Assembly (NCBI GenBank): GCA_021234155.1
Contig: JAJEKV010000028.1
Coordinates: 9,188,134-9,252,133 of the forward strand
Direction: 5' to 3'
From: Isoetes taiwanensis
Taxonomy: Eukaryota > Streptophyta > Lycopodiopsida > Isoetales > Isoetaceae
DNA: 64,000 nucleotides
Shown here piece after piece: positions 32,283 through 42,483 of this stretch (position 1 is the first letter of the stretch; each line of letters opens with the position of its first letter). Under the pieces are notes generated by a model. It had not been told where the DNA came from, ran no database searches, and was given only the letters and a program-made list of their open reading frames with translations. The translations under genes and the position numbers were made by a program.

Positions 32283-32744
32283 TTAAAGATTTACTATTGC
32301 GCTAAGGAATGTTACTTGATAGAAAGACTGATCTGGACATGGTCAGATGAAGGGGAATAGATAATGGTGAAGGGTACATGACAACTTGAACAAGGGAGCA
32401 AATTTATAGGAAGATAAAAAACAATACTCAATACCAAATGATCTATACCATAGTAGTCATAGCAATAATCATTAAGATCGTTCTCAATATCCTCTACCTC
32501 ATCCTCATCTAGATATAAACAAAGAGCCAAATTCCTAATTGCTTCGGATGGATCATGTGCATGTTCGGTAATCTCTTCGTCTTCCATATAATCCTCATTA
32601 TGTCCAAAGAATGTGAATTGGCTTAATTGAATGGAGATCTGAGCACATAATTCACTTCTTTATCAACTTCCTCTCTATTGAGCACAGCATCCGTACGGAT
32701 GCTGGGATCATACCTTCAGGAGGTTATGGACATGCGAGATCCGG

Positions 32745-32955
32745 GCACACACTTGACATGTATATATACATTGATGTATACTTGTACAGTTTGACAGCAT
32801 TCTTATTACTGCCATGGTTTTTCCCTCGAAAACCCTTCGGGCTGGGGTTTTTAACCCGGCAAGAATAAGTTTGTCAAGGCCCTTATGGGTCCCATAGGCC
32901 GACATTGGCCTCAAGGGACGATAAAAATCATTCTCATTCTCATTCTCATTCTTTG
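32745..32955 (+). mobile_element. SINE/LINE 3'-end family, copy b, tail (CATTCT)n
   Basis: It starts GGCACACACTTGACATGTAT exactly as copy a does, and runs through TTTTTCCCTCGAAAACCCTT, GGGTCCCATAGGCCGA and GACGATAAAAATCATTCTC with three to four CATTCT units. It lies inside the CACTA element just downstream of the DUF4216 gene. Confidence 0.75.
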
Positions 32956-32959
32956 TGAA

Positions 32960-33713
32960 AGTTCTATGAATGGAGATTCTAAAGGAACATGTTCATCAGT
33001 ATCATCCTCAAGCAAACCACCTTCGAGATAACCTTCTCCCATATATGCACTCTCCTCTTCAATATTGATGCCAATTTCTTCCATTTCTCCTTCTTCTGCT
33101 TCATGCAATAATGGGTCATCGCCCTTGCCGCCGCCACAATCATCATCATCAGTAGCAGCAACAACAGCATCATCATCATTAGCATCATTATTAGCATGAA
33201 TGTCATGGGAGAGCCCTTCCATATTATTTTCAGCTACAGATAGATCAATTACATGCCGAGCTCTTGGTTGACAATGTATGACAATCCACTAGTTTGTCTC
33301 ATTAGGATTCTCATTGAAAAATATATGCTCGACCTGACTTGGAAAAACAAAAGGTTCCTTCATTTCAGCCAATACCTTTGAAGAATCCACTTCTGGAAAT
33401 CCTGATGGATGAGTCCTAACTGTCTTGCCACGACCTCTGTATACAACTTTGAACCATCGTGCCTTCAAGACATTTACACGAAAGCTACGATAATCCAACT
33501 CAATAATATCTGTTAAGATTCCCATGTAATTCAAGTTACTCTCAAGAAGGTTGCGATCCCTATTGCTAGATTGACTTTTTTGTTCAAATTCTGAGCTGAT
33601 CCCTTATTGCTAGATTGACTTTTTTGTTCAAATTCTGAGCTGATCCCTGAATCAAATGTAACTCTACACTTATCAACACCATGGATGCGAAAATGTTGCC
33701 CATATGCCCACAT
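32960..33713 (-). pseudogene. CACTA TNP2-associated DUF4216 region and acidic C-terminus
   Basis: The frame from about 33713 begins YGQHFRIHG and DSGISSEFEQ. After a duplication-induced frameshift it continues as YMGILTDIIELDY, ARWFKVVYRG and KEPFVFPSQVEHIFF (33289-33534). The order Y-x-I-x-G, NSG/DSG, YYG-ILTDIIELDY, W-F and PFVxxSQxxxxxF is the DUF4216 signature found C-terminal to the transposase in En/Spm-like TNP2 proteins. A further minus-strand frame (32911-33222) encodes an Asp/Glu-rich tail. The catalytic transposase domain itself was not recognised. Broken by a 44-bp internal duplication, so inactive as it stands. Confidence 0.75.
33555..33648. repeat. 44-bp tandem duplication inside the DUF4216 frame
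   Basis: GATCCCTATTGCTAGATTGA through TTCTGAGCT occurs at 33555 and again at 33598, with GATCCCT starting a third time at 33642. Unit lengths are 43 and 44 bp, not multiples of three. Skipping one unit would join the two halves of the DUF4216 frame, so the duplication caused the frameshift. Confidence 0.9.
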
Positions 33714-33719
33714 TGAGGA

Positions 33720-35019
33720 ATAATATCGTGCCTAGACCAAAATAATAATACTTATGAGTAACATGTAGCATGAAGAGAATGGAACTTAGGATTAAAGATT
33801 TATAATATTATACCTTTTTGCTACAACCAAGGGCAAGCTCATAATCGTCATCCGGAATAACTTGGCCATGATCTCTAGCTTCGTCCATATGAGCCAACAA
33901 CCATGCATTATCCATAGCATCTGGAATAGAGTGGCCTATTGATCGCCTCGCTGATCTCTCAGGCATCCTCCTTAGCAGCTTCATACAAATCCCTCCATGG
34001 TGCTAAACTTGCGTATATTAAGAACAAATGTGCTTATCGTAGAAGAAGCATGTCATCACCGTGACTTCGCCTACTCCATTACCCTATAATACTCTCAAGT
34101 AATCTCTTTGGGCTCTTCAGCCTCCCACAATTTAGGACCTTCGTGATGGCATATATAGTGGCATCATTTAGATAAAATGTTGTTCTTGCACAAGATGGCC
34201 ACACACCATCAACTCCTAGCCCGAGCCTAATATTATGTAGGTTCCAATGCAAATATGGGCCACTTCTCTTCAATCTATTTCCACAAGGCTCCATCTCAGG
34301 GGATTCTCATTTTTCCATCAAGCTACGATGACGCTAGCATGATAATCCATGAGTTCTCGCAAGTGATGATGATCGGAACATACGATGAAGGCGTAGGGAT
34401 TATAGGCATGTGCCGTAATACCTTTCTTTTGCCACCTTTGTTTTCTCCCTTCTTCATATCGCGGCTTCCTTGCATTTTGGACACGATTTCTCATTTGCAT
34501 AGTCTTTTAAGTAAATAACACACAATCATTAATGCATGCATGCACAACGCTATACTCCAACCAAAGAACGTAATAACTCTAGCCTCGCCGAGATTTTGGA
34601 AGACAATGTCCATCCGGGCAATATCTTACTAAGCAAGCTATAAAAATTTAAGTAGTCATACTTTGTAATTTCCGCGATCCCCAAACAAAAGAATGACTTG
34701 CCTATACATACCCGAAAAACTTTGTGTTGAGATTTAGGATCAACATGCATGTTGCAAGACGAGAAACACGGGCATTAGGGAACAATGGTTTGCTTGCCTC
34801 ATTATTGAGATATGTTGCCTTTTCCCTATATCCACATCACCCATATGCTCACCATCGTACCTTTTGCCACCACTGCTTTGTTCATTTGTTGGAAGAAAAA
34901 AAGCTTTGTTCATTTGCATAAGGTAGAAAAGCAAAGCTATTAATATGTTGTTGTGACAAATACTATCCACAAAAGCAGAAGGATATATTTATTAGATTTA
35001 ACAAAAAGAAATCTAGAAA
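33720..35019. other. CACTA interior, possible eroded transposase exons
   Basis: Several minus-strand frames look weakly coding: about 34000-33820 with AMDNAWLLAHMDEARDHGQVI, and 34294-34079 with LHWNLHNIRLGLGVDGVWPS. The latter recalls the RLGLxxDGxxP phrase of TNP2 transposases but does not continue as one. No convincing family match. Confidence 0.3.
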
Positions 35020-36430
35020 AGCGTAAAAATTACCCTAGCGTATTTATGAAGTGGACCTTCATAAAAAAAACTATTCTATTCATAAAATTAGCCATTACAT
35101 ACCATTTCACACTATTGGTTCTACTGCTCAAGAACCAACAGATTAAAAACAGAAAATGATGAAAAAGATGAACAACCCAAAGATACGTGTCAAACAGATA
35201 GATGAGGCGAGTACTTACCTGGTTCACAGCTAGCAGAATAAATATTGATTTATCCTTCTTGATAGCGCCTATCTGGGGTTCGTTCATGTTTCCACCTTCA
35301 TGAATGACACCTTTTGAGCCACTAATGTTTTCTCAAAATGACTAGGCAATACCCTCGCAGATAATGAAATGTAATTTTCTAGTATTCTTGTTATAAGATC
35401 CCCATTATGGTACAAAATATCATTAACCCAACAATGAAATTGAGAATATTAGAAAAATGACCCTAGCAGACAATGAAGTGAATCTTCCTAATATTAGCCA
35501 TCGCACAACCTTAACACCATTGGTTCTATTGCCTAAGAACCAATAATCACACCATGCGTACTGAATATAGAGCATATTTGGTTCCATTACAGACCATTGG
35601 TTCTATTACACGTCGAAGAGGCTAATATAAGATCCCCATTACAGTGAATCATTACATCAACATGAAATCGAGAAAAATAAAAAATGATAAAAAAGATGAG
35701 CAACCCAAAGATACGCTTCATAAATTCTGATTCGTCCTTCTTGAATATTGCCTGCTTATCAGGGGCCGGTCACATTTGCAGATGCATGAATGACACCTCA
35801 TGAGCCACTAATGTTTTCCCAAAATGACTAGGCAATACCTAAAAAATAATGAAGTGAGCCTTTCTAATGTTCTTGTTGAGCATAAGGTTCTGATTGCGGT
35901 ACAAAAAATCGTTACCCCTCGAGAAAAACAGAACATGACCTAGCAGACAATGAAGTAAAGCTTTCTAATACTAGCCATTGCACAACATTGGTGTCTATTG
36001 CCTAAAACACAATATTCACACCATACACAATGGTATAGATAATGTGCCAGGGCATGCAATTTTGTCTGGTAAGGGCTTGGCAATCCCGTACGGGCGAGCC
36101 AAGGTCCGAGCTAGGCAAGATTGCATGCCCTGGCACATTCTCTAATGTAATGCTTTGGGGCAACAGATATTAGCTTTGTGCCACTGCCCAAACATTACGA
36201 AAAAACCATTGCCCACATTATGAATATAGAGTATCTTTGGTTCTATTACACACCACTAGTTTTAACAAGGTAATATAAGATCTCAACAATGGTTTTACCA
36301 AGGTAATATTAAAATCTCAACAATGCCAATTCATCATTACCCAACAACGCAATCGAGAAAAGAAGAAAATGCCAAAGATATGCTCAAACAGAAATATGGC
36401 GCGAGAAATTACCTGGTTCACAACGAGAAT
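35020..36430. repeat. Diverged direct repeats, about 530-660 bp, three units
   Basis: Phrases recur in order: AACCCAAAGATACG (35175 and 35704; CCAAAGATATGC near 36371), a Leu/Ile-rich TTCTTGATA/TTCTTGAATA block, GAATGACACC-TTGAGCCACTAATGTTTTC (35302 and 35788), ATGACTAGGCAATACC, CTAGCAGACAATGAAGT and ATTGGTTCTATTGCCTAA. Each unit includes TTACCTGGTTCACA. It lies within the CACTA element and is probably an internal expansion. Confidence 0.7.
36036..36144. repeat. Compact foldback (perfect 20-bp arms)
   Basis: AATGTGCCAGGGCATGCAAT at 36041-36060 is exactly complementary to 36120-36139. Adding the outer TAGAT/CTCTA bases gives 25 bp with one mismatch. The 59-bp interior also pairs, with TTGGC/GCCAA and a CCCGTACGGG palindrome at its centre. 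It could be a small MITE or an inverted duplication. No clear target duplication. Confidence 0.75.
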
Positions 36431-39400
36431 AAATCTTGAATCGGGTTCGTTCACAGTCGCCGCCACAATCACCAAGAGTCGCCACAATCACGATCAGTAA
36501 GTATACAGAAGCTTCAAGCAACGGAAAAATGTTAGCAATAAATTTTCCATTTTTAGGTTCTTCCCCGTGATTTATGCCGCCCCGCCCGCCTTCTAACGCC
36601 TATCTATTGGTGTTTTGTGTCTTCTAATAGGTCCCGACAAGGGCAAAATGTGTCGATGAGGAGTCTTCTCGAGATAAGTCGAGAGTTTCATGGCCAATGT
36701 GCCGAAGATATTTTGGTCGCTCTTATGACGGAATTGCGTAAACGGATCCAAAGAACTAGCAAAGGCCAAGATGATTCGTAAAAGAAGATGCAAAAGAAAA
36801 AGAATGGAAAGGAGAGGTAAAACATTGCTTTAGTTTCAAGCATTTAATCCGATAGATAAAACCACTATAAATTTCGGGCAATTAGTTTGTCCGATAGATA
36901 GCTTTAGTTTCGTAGACAAAAAGAGGACCTTACATCGTAAAAAATAGAGCATGCAACTATGTAGAATGTTATCCGCTTTGATTTCCACGTATCACCCGAC
37001 TTTTTGTTGCCTCCATATTCTCGCAGAAAAAGATCTTGTATGTCATTGATTAGCCCGGCTTCATATAATTGAAATCACCAAGTCCCCTCTCAAACATGAG
37101 GCCACGTTGTTTTACAAACCGTGATAATTACTTTGAGAATTTACAATATAACCGATATGTAGGCTCGCTTACCTCCAAGAATAAAATCATGTTGAAGGAA
37201 TTCAAAATTATTTATGGCATTGAACACGGTAGTAAGGTGAACGATCCATCCATTCAAAATTGTGAAAGTTGGCTAGGCTATTGGCATTGGAGGCATACTA
37301 AAGTGTCTAGCAAACATTCTTAAAATGGGACAATTTACACGCTCCATCGAGAGGGATTCATCCGTTATGTATTCCTTCCAGATGGAAAATACACTCTTAT
37401 GTCACTCAAGGAGGTGATAGAGTAGGGGATAGAAGATAACCGCTCAAGCAAGAAACCAAATATAGCCCAGTAGTTTTACCAAGATCTATACCGCACCTGA
37501 TGGCAAGGTTTTTAGTTTTGCAACCGCTGTAATGAATTCATCGCGATAAAGGGGAATCCCCAAGAGCGCCATGGTCACATGCATGTTCGCTTATTGGGCG
37601 AATTTCCCACCTTTTGCTGTTGCATTTGTCTCAAAGCCTACAAAAGTCCAGCAGTCAGCCGCAATTGAGGAGATTGCACCATCTATCTAGTGGTAAAACT
37701 AAAGCATTGGCATCTTCTCGCTCGAAGTTCGTAAAGCAAAGCCAAGATCCAATTGGAAAACCACTTTTATGGCACCACTAATAGGTTGTGTTGTCGAGCC
37801 ATGGAACTCGTGAACTTTTGGAACTTTCGGAAAATCAAATATGGATAGCGGTAAAGTCGTCAAACAAACCAATATGGTGATAACCAAGGGTACTCATGCA
37901 GTTCAGAAGTAGTTATCTAGGGCGCTTGTCTAACCGGTGGTAAATTGAATATTAATTCATTAGGTGAAGAGAGTAATGAGGACAATGGCAATAAGGAGAC
38001 TACCAAAGATTGGCATTTGTGACAATGAGAACCATTTTTCACATCAACATACATTTTCAATGGACTTTAAGGAGGGATGGAAAGAAATTTGTGGCAAGAT
38101 AGGAGCGATGGGCTTATTTGCCCACACATACATGTTGAAAGAATTTAGAGGTCGAAAAAGAAGGTCAGCCCCAAGCAAAGCAGTGGGGGTTGGTTGATCA
38201 AATGGGGACCCGATTCTCAAAAATAGAGAAATGGTAAACTTATTTGGCTTAACAAACGTAAATTAAGAACAATGTAAAACTAGGGGACAAGGAAAATGGA
38301 ATAGTTGGTAAGCTTGCGATGCATTATCAAGTGAAAAGATCGAGGATAGAAGTTGGAAAATCAGTAGTATCTCCTCCTCCTCCTCCTCCCCTCCTCCCAA
38401 TAAAGAAGCAAAGAAAAGATGATGAAGAGGAATATATGCCGGTAATGTGGTGTAAGTCATATGCCGTGCAAAAGTCATTTCTTTTCTATTCCTCCACAAC
38501 CGGCCTTCCTTATTTGTCTAACATGAAGGAAGTCGTTACTATCAACAACCCACATATGCTTTTGTTAGGTGCTCCGTGTATAGTGGATTAGCAAAGTCAA
38601 GCAGATGGATGTGTGCATGCATTGAAATGGCATTCTATGCATGCGTGTTTTCCGCTTAACGAAGTTTATTCAACTACGCCACCGCTTTTCCTGTGGGGAT
38701 CCGTGTATGTGGAAGAAAGATACATTTTTTTCCTCATAATAATTTAATGTTTACTATGGCACAAAGTTGCAGAGTGTGTTTTTGAAGCCCTTGTTTAACA
38801 ATACGGGAAAACAAGGGAATGCGTGAAATTGGGGAATCAAAGCCAATATTTTATGGAACAACTAAGAGGATAAGTGGGGTAGTTGGTCTGGCGATTTCAT
38901 CCGATGGTGAGTTTTTACAGCAGTAACGTATCATTAACATTTTATTATCTAAATGGCATTATTTGACAATATGGATTAGTATGGATTATAACAAGGAAAT
39001 ATATTTTATAGTGAATTAAGAAGATTTGAAGCCCGATTTGTTAGAAGTATATGTGGACAACATTTGTTGTCAGCCGAACGCGCTGCCTCCCCGCAGAACA
39101 CGCTTTGCCGTGGATCTAATATTGTTTTACGCTAATATGCTAGAACAATAGAGGCATTGATCTTTATGGAGAAGGCTTAGCACATGATTTATTGGGATCA
39201 ACCTTTTCTTTTTATGGAGGAGGAGCAATGTTTATTTTTACAAAGGGTAATGCCTAAGGCCTTGTCCCCTATGTTTGTGAGAGTAAGAATGTTCAAGAAT
39301 GTCAAATTTGTCTTGCTTTCAAGCTTGGAAAACAAATTTCCACTTAGAACATGGCACTACCATTGTCGTAAATGTGACATCTAGATCGGTAAGTCAGAAA

Positions 39401-40900
39401 TCGATGGATTTCTTTAGAATTAGGTCAAGGCGCTGCTCATCTTTCTCATGGTACATGTATGTCTATGCAATAGAGGCAAGGCCGGATTTATCTTGAGGAT
39501 GTTTGGCACCTGATTCATTCAGAGCATGTCAGATTGGTATGTGAGTTGTTTGGATCAACCTTTACTTGTTCTAGCAAATACCGCTTCGTGAAACCTAAAA
39601 TTGCTCTATATCCTCTTCAAGAAGCTACCACCAGAACATATTGTCCTCCATATCCGTGGGAATGTGACAGATAGTCTTTGCAAATTAGAAGCTCCAAACA
39701 AAGATTGCGCTAAAAAGTGGCACCACCATTGTTATGAATGTGATACTCGTGATAGATAAGCCGGAGCCGATTGGCGCTTTTGAGGATCAGTTGAAGGCAT
39801 CGCTTATATTACTCATGGCGCAAATGTTTTGTGTGTAAGGACAATGAGGTGCCAAGAAATGCAATTTTCAGAAGTTTCTCCGAATGTCATTTGAATGGTA
39901 CAACTTCATGGCTACATGTTTTTCGAGTAAGGATCTGCGGCCCTTTATCGAACTTGTAGAACTTCAAAAGTGGTACAAAGTTTTAAGAAATAAAGAAAGA
40001 TTTATTAGCATTCATCGAGACCAGAGGGTAGATGGGCCAAGAATATACAATTGCAGAGGACATTAAGCATTTGATGTAACCTGCTCAAGTTAATCTCTTT
40101 AGGAAATCTTCAGCTTTGTGAGGATCACCATTTTGGCTGCTCTAAGCTAAGCCCGGCGACAAAGATTTGACTTTTTGTTTTCCATAAAGCTTCATCTTCT
40201 CGATAATGTCTTGGTGTTGCCAATCATTTTATTTTTCCTTGTTATGGCTCTTCCTCAACCGAGAAAATCAAGTTATTTTTGCCTATCTTGGACGCTTGGC
40301 TTATGGTATCTCTTTGTTTGATGATGCTTCTTCATTTTGAAGGAAGTTTATGAACAAATAGAGCTACGCATTTCTAGTCATTGTACTCCATGAGCTGCTT
40401 GAAAGTTGTTGGATCTTTAAGGAGGCAAGAGGGTAGGGTGTAAAAAATGAAGTGCTCTTCGACTCAAATCACATTTAAGTCACATAACTAACATCACTTG
40501 TTAATATGCTTAATCAATCAACCTCAAGCTCCAGCTTGATAAAGACGCTTTTGTCATATCAACCTTGTGTTCAAAATTCTTATGCTTGTACTTTTGTGAC
40601 ATTCAGACTATATGTTATGTTGATGATTCTGATGAGGTAAGAGAAGAAGCTTTATTATTAATATTTATTTACAAAAATTCTAACAATATGATTTACAAAT
40701 ATAATTAATAGGATAAGAATGAAGAAGACAATGCAAGTCATGAAGGGAATGCTAATGATGAGGATCATGGAGATGAACCAAAATAGAGAGGATTGAGTTT
40801 GAGTTGCTTAATTTTATTATTTTGTTGACATTAAAATTAGTACTCTTGCCTTGGACCATTATTTATGGCCATTTGGTATTTTGAAAATTCCATTGATGAT
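36431..40900. other. CACTA interior with scattered unassigned open frames
   Basis: Plus-strand frames at 37069-37323, 37964-38197 and 38319-38591 have ordinary amino-acid composition (a basic KRSRIEVGK patch and a Pro run in the last) and could be eroded exons of a second CACTA gene, but none carries a recognisable domain. If DUF4216 marks the main gene, these lie on the opposite strand, which weakens the case. Confidence 0.3.
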
Positions 40901-41039
40901 CAATGCAATTTATTACATTGACTCTTGGTCATCTAATTTCAAATATGTATTATCAAAGCAAAATACCTAGATATTTATCCTTTTGACACAAGTCAAATGC
41001 ACATATTGTCTCAAATTAGCTATCACTTAGATACAAAAC

Positions 41040-41640
41040 TTGTCATGCATTGTTATTAGTTGTTTTACGGTAGATGGAATATAGCTATCATGTCGTTACT
41101 AGCTTGTCATGATGATGATGCTATATTGTTATTATAGGCTCTATTTGTCTATCATAATGTGGTCACAACATTAGTTATTCTTTAGACACAAAACCGGGTC
41201 ACAAAACTTCTTACTAGTTGTCTTAGTGTGGATAGAATTATAGATGCTACTTTGTCACTACATTGCCATGATGATGATGCTATGTTGTCATTATAGGCTT
41301 TATTGGTCTATCACAATGGGCTCATAATACTAGCTATTTTTTTAATACAAAACTAGTCACAATATTTCTTATTGGTTGTTTTCTTATAGATGTATTCTAG
41401 CTAATATTTTTTCACTAGTTTGCTATAATGTTGATGTAATGTTGTTAGTATGGGCTATTATTTATTTATCACAATATTGTTAAAATATTGTCACAAGTTT
41501 GACATTCTTTAGACTACCATGTAGTTTCAAATTGTTTTTGTGTCAATATTATGTCATAAATTGAAGCCACAAGCTTGACCCAACATTTGACGCTATTGTG
41601 GCACGTTTGTGACAAATGATCACGACAAGTATAGTGTCAA
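41040..41640. repeat. Right subterminal repeats of the CACTA element
   Basis: A unit of about 180 bp occurs at about 41085, 41265 and, more diverged, 41420. It contains CATGATGATGATGCTAT-TTGT-ATTATAGGCT, TTTGTCTATCA-AATG and a Ser/Thr-type AGTTGT-TTA-GGATAGAAT block. Near the end GTGTCAA and TTGTGACA words accumulate, as at the left end. Subterminal repetitive motifs are typical binding sites of CACTA-encoded proteins. Confidence 0.65.
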
Positions 41641-41735
41641 GATCAGAATAATAATTGAGTTTTGAAAGGTTCTGTTTGTGTCAAGAAATTTGACGTTACA
41701 CGAGACACTATAGGTACCCTTCTCTTGTAGTGTAT

Positions 41736-42483
41736 TTTTCTTACATAAGATTTCCTAAGGTGTATGTGTATTCGTGATGCGTAAGAGTATTTTTTCTCGA
41801 TGGTGACATCACGTGATGCATTTTGGAAACCTACCGGGCGTATGGGTCCCGAGATCCGGATGGGGTCGGCCGCAGTGTCGTGGAACGAGGAGCATGCTAT
41901 TTCCGTGGAGGCTATGTGTTGTATCGTGTTTATCCTGGGCTGATCCAATTACATAAGGTGTCACCAAAGACAAGCTTGGTCGCCTTTTTCGGGAGGCCAT
42001 TCCCAAGTATATGAGGTTCTATTGGCCTGTGGTGGAGCGACCGCACACATAAGATACCGTGAGGTTAGCATCTTGGCGAAATTTTTTGTTTTCATCCTTT
42101 GTTCAGTCTGCTTTCATTATCTGTTTGCCATCACAAGGCCTCGCTTTGGCCCGCACTCGCTTTCGCTCTTTGCATCTCCCCGCCCACCGCTAGTAAAAAG
42201 ATGTTCTCTTTGCACCATTTTTGAAGACCTCCAAGGTCGCTACCGCCTCCTTTGTATCCATAATCTCACGGCCCCTAATTTCTCGTAAAATTTGCCACCG
42301 CTCTAAAATCGCTATCAAAGAACCTTGCCTTCAGCCCTTCAACCTTGGTCGCGGCCTTTGTTTGTTTTAACCCCGCCGATATTGTCTCCCTTACGGAATT
42401 CCTCACCCTATTGTATCCCTTGTAAATTTGCTTCACCACAATAGCTTAAGAATTCGCCACTGAGATTGCAAGGTTGTTGTTGA
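41736..42483. other. Host insertion sequence right of the CACTA element
   Basis: Moderately GC-rich, with overlapping frames of up to 101 codons on both strands and no recognised domain. It belongs to the roughly 4.1-kb sequence bracketed by CGATA. Confidence 0.3.

Larger units (their letters stand above)
29213..41732 (-). mobile_element. CACTA (En/Spm) transposon, 12.5 kb, with nested insertions
   Basis: The inverted ends are CACTACAAGAGGATGGG-GGTATAGTGTC on the left and CACTACAAGAGAAGGGTACC-TATAGTGTC read from the right. The 3-bp duplication TAT lies at 29210-29212 and 41733-41735. Subterminal repeats occur on both sides, for example TTGTCAACTTT with TTGCAACAA near 29373 and 29520. A TNP2-associated DUF4216 region is on the minus strand at 33289-33713. 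A non-autonomous piggyBac and a SINE sit inside. Most of the transposase core was not recognised, so the element is probably decayed. Confidence 0.85.
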
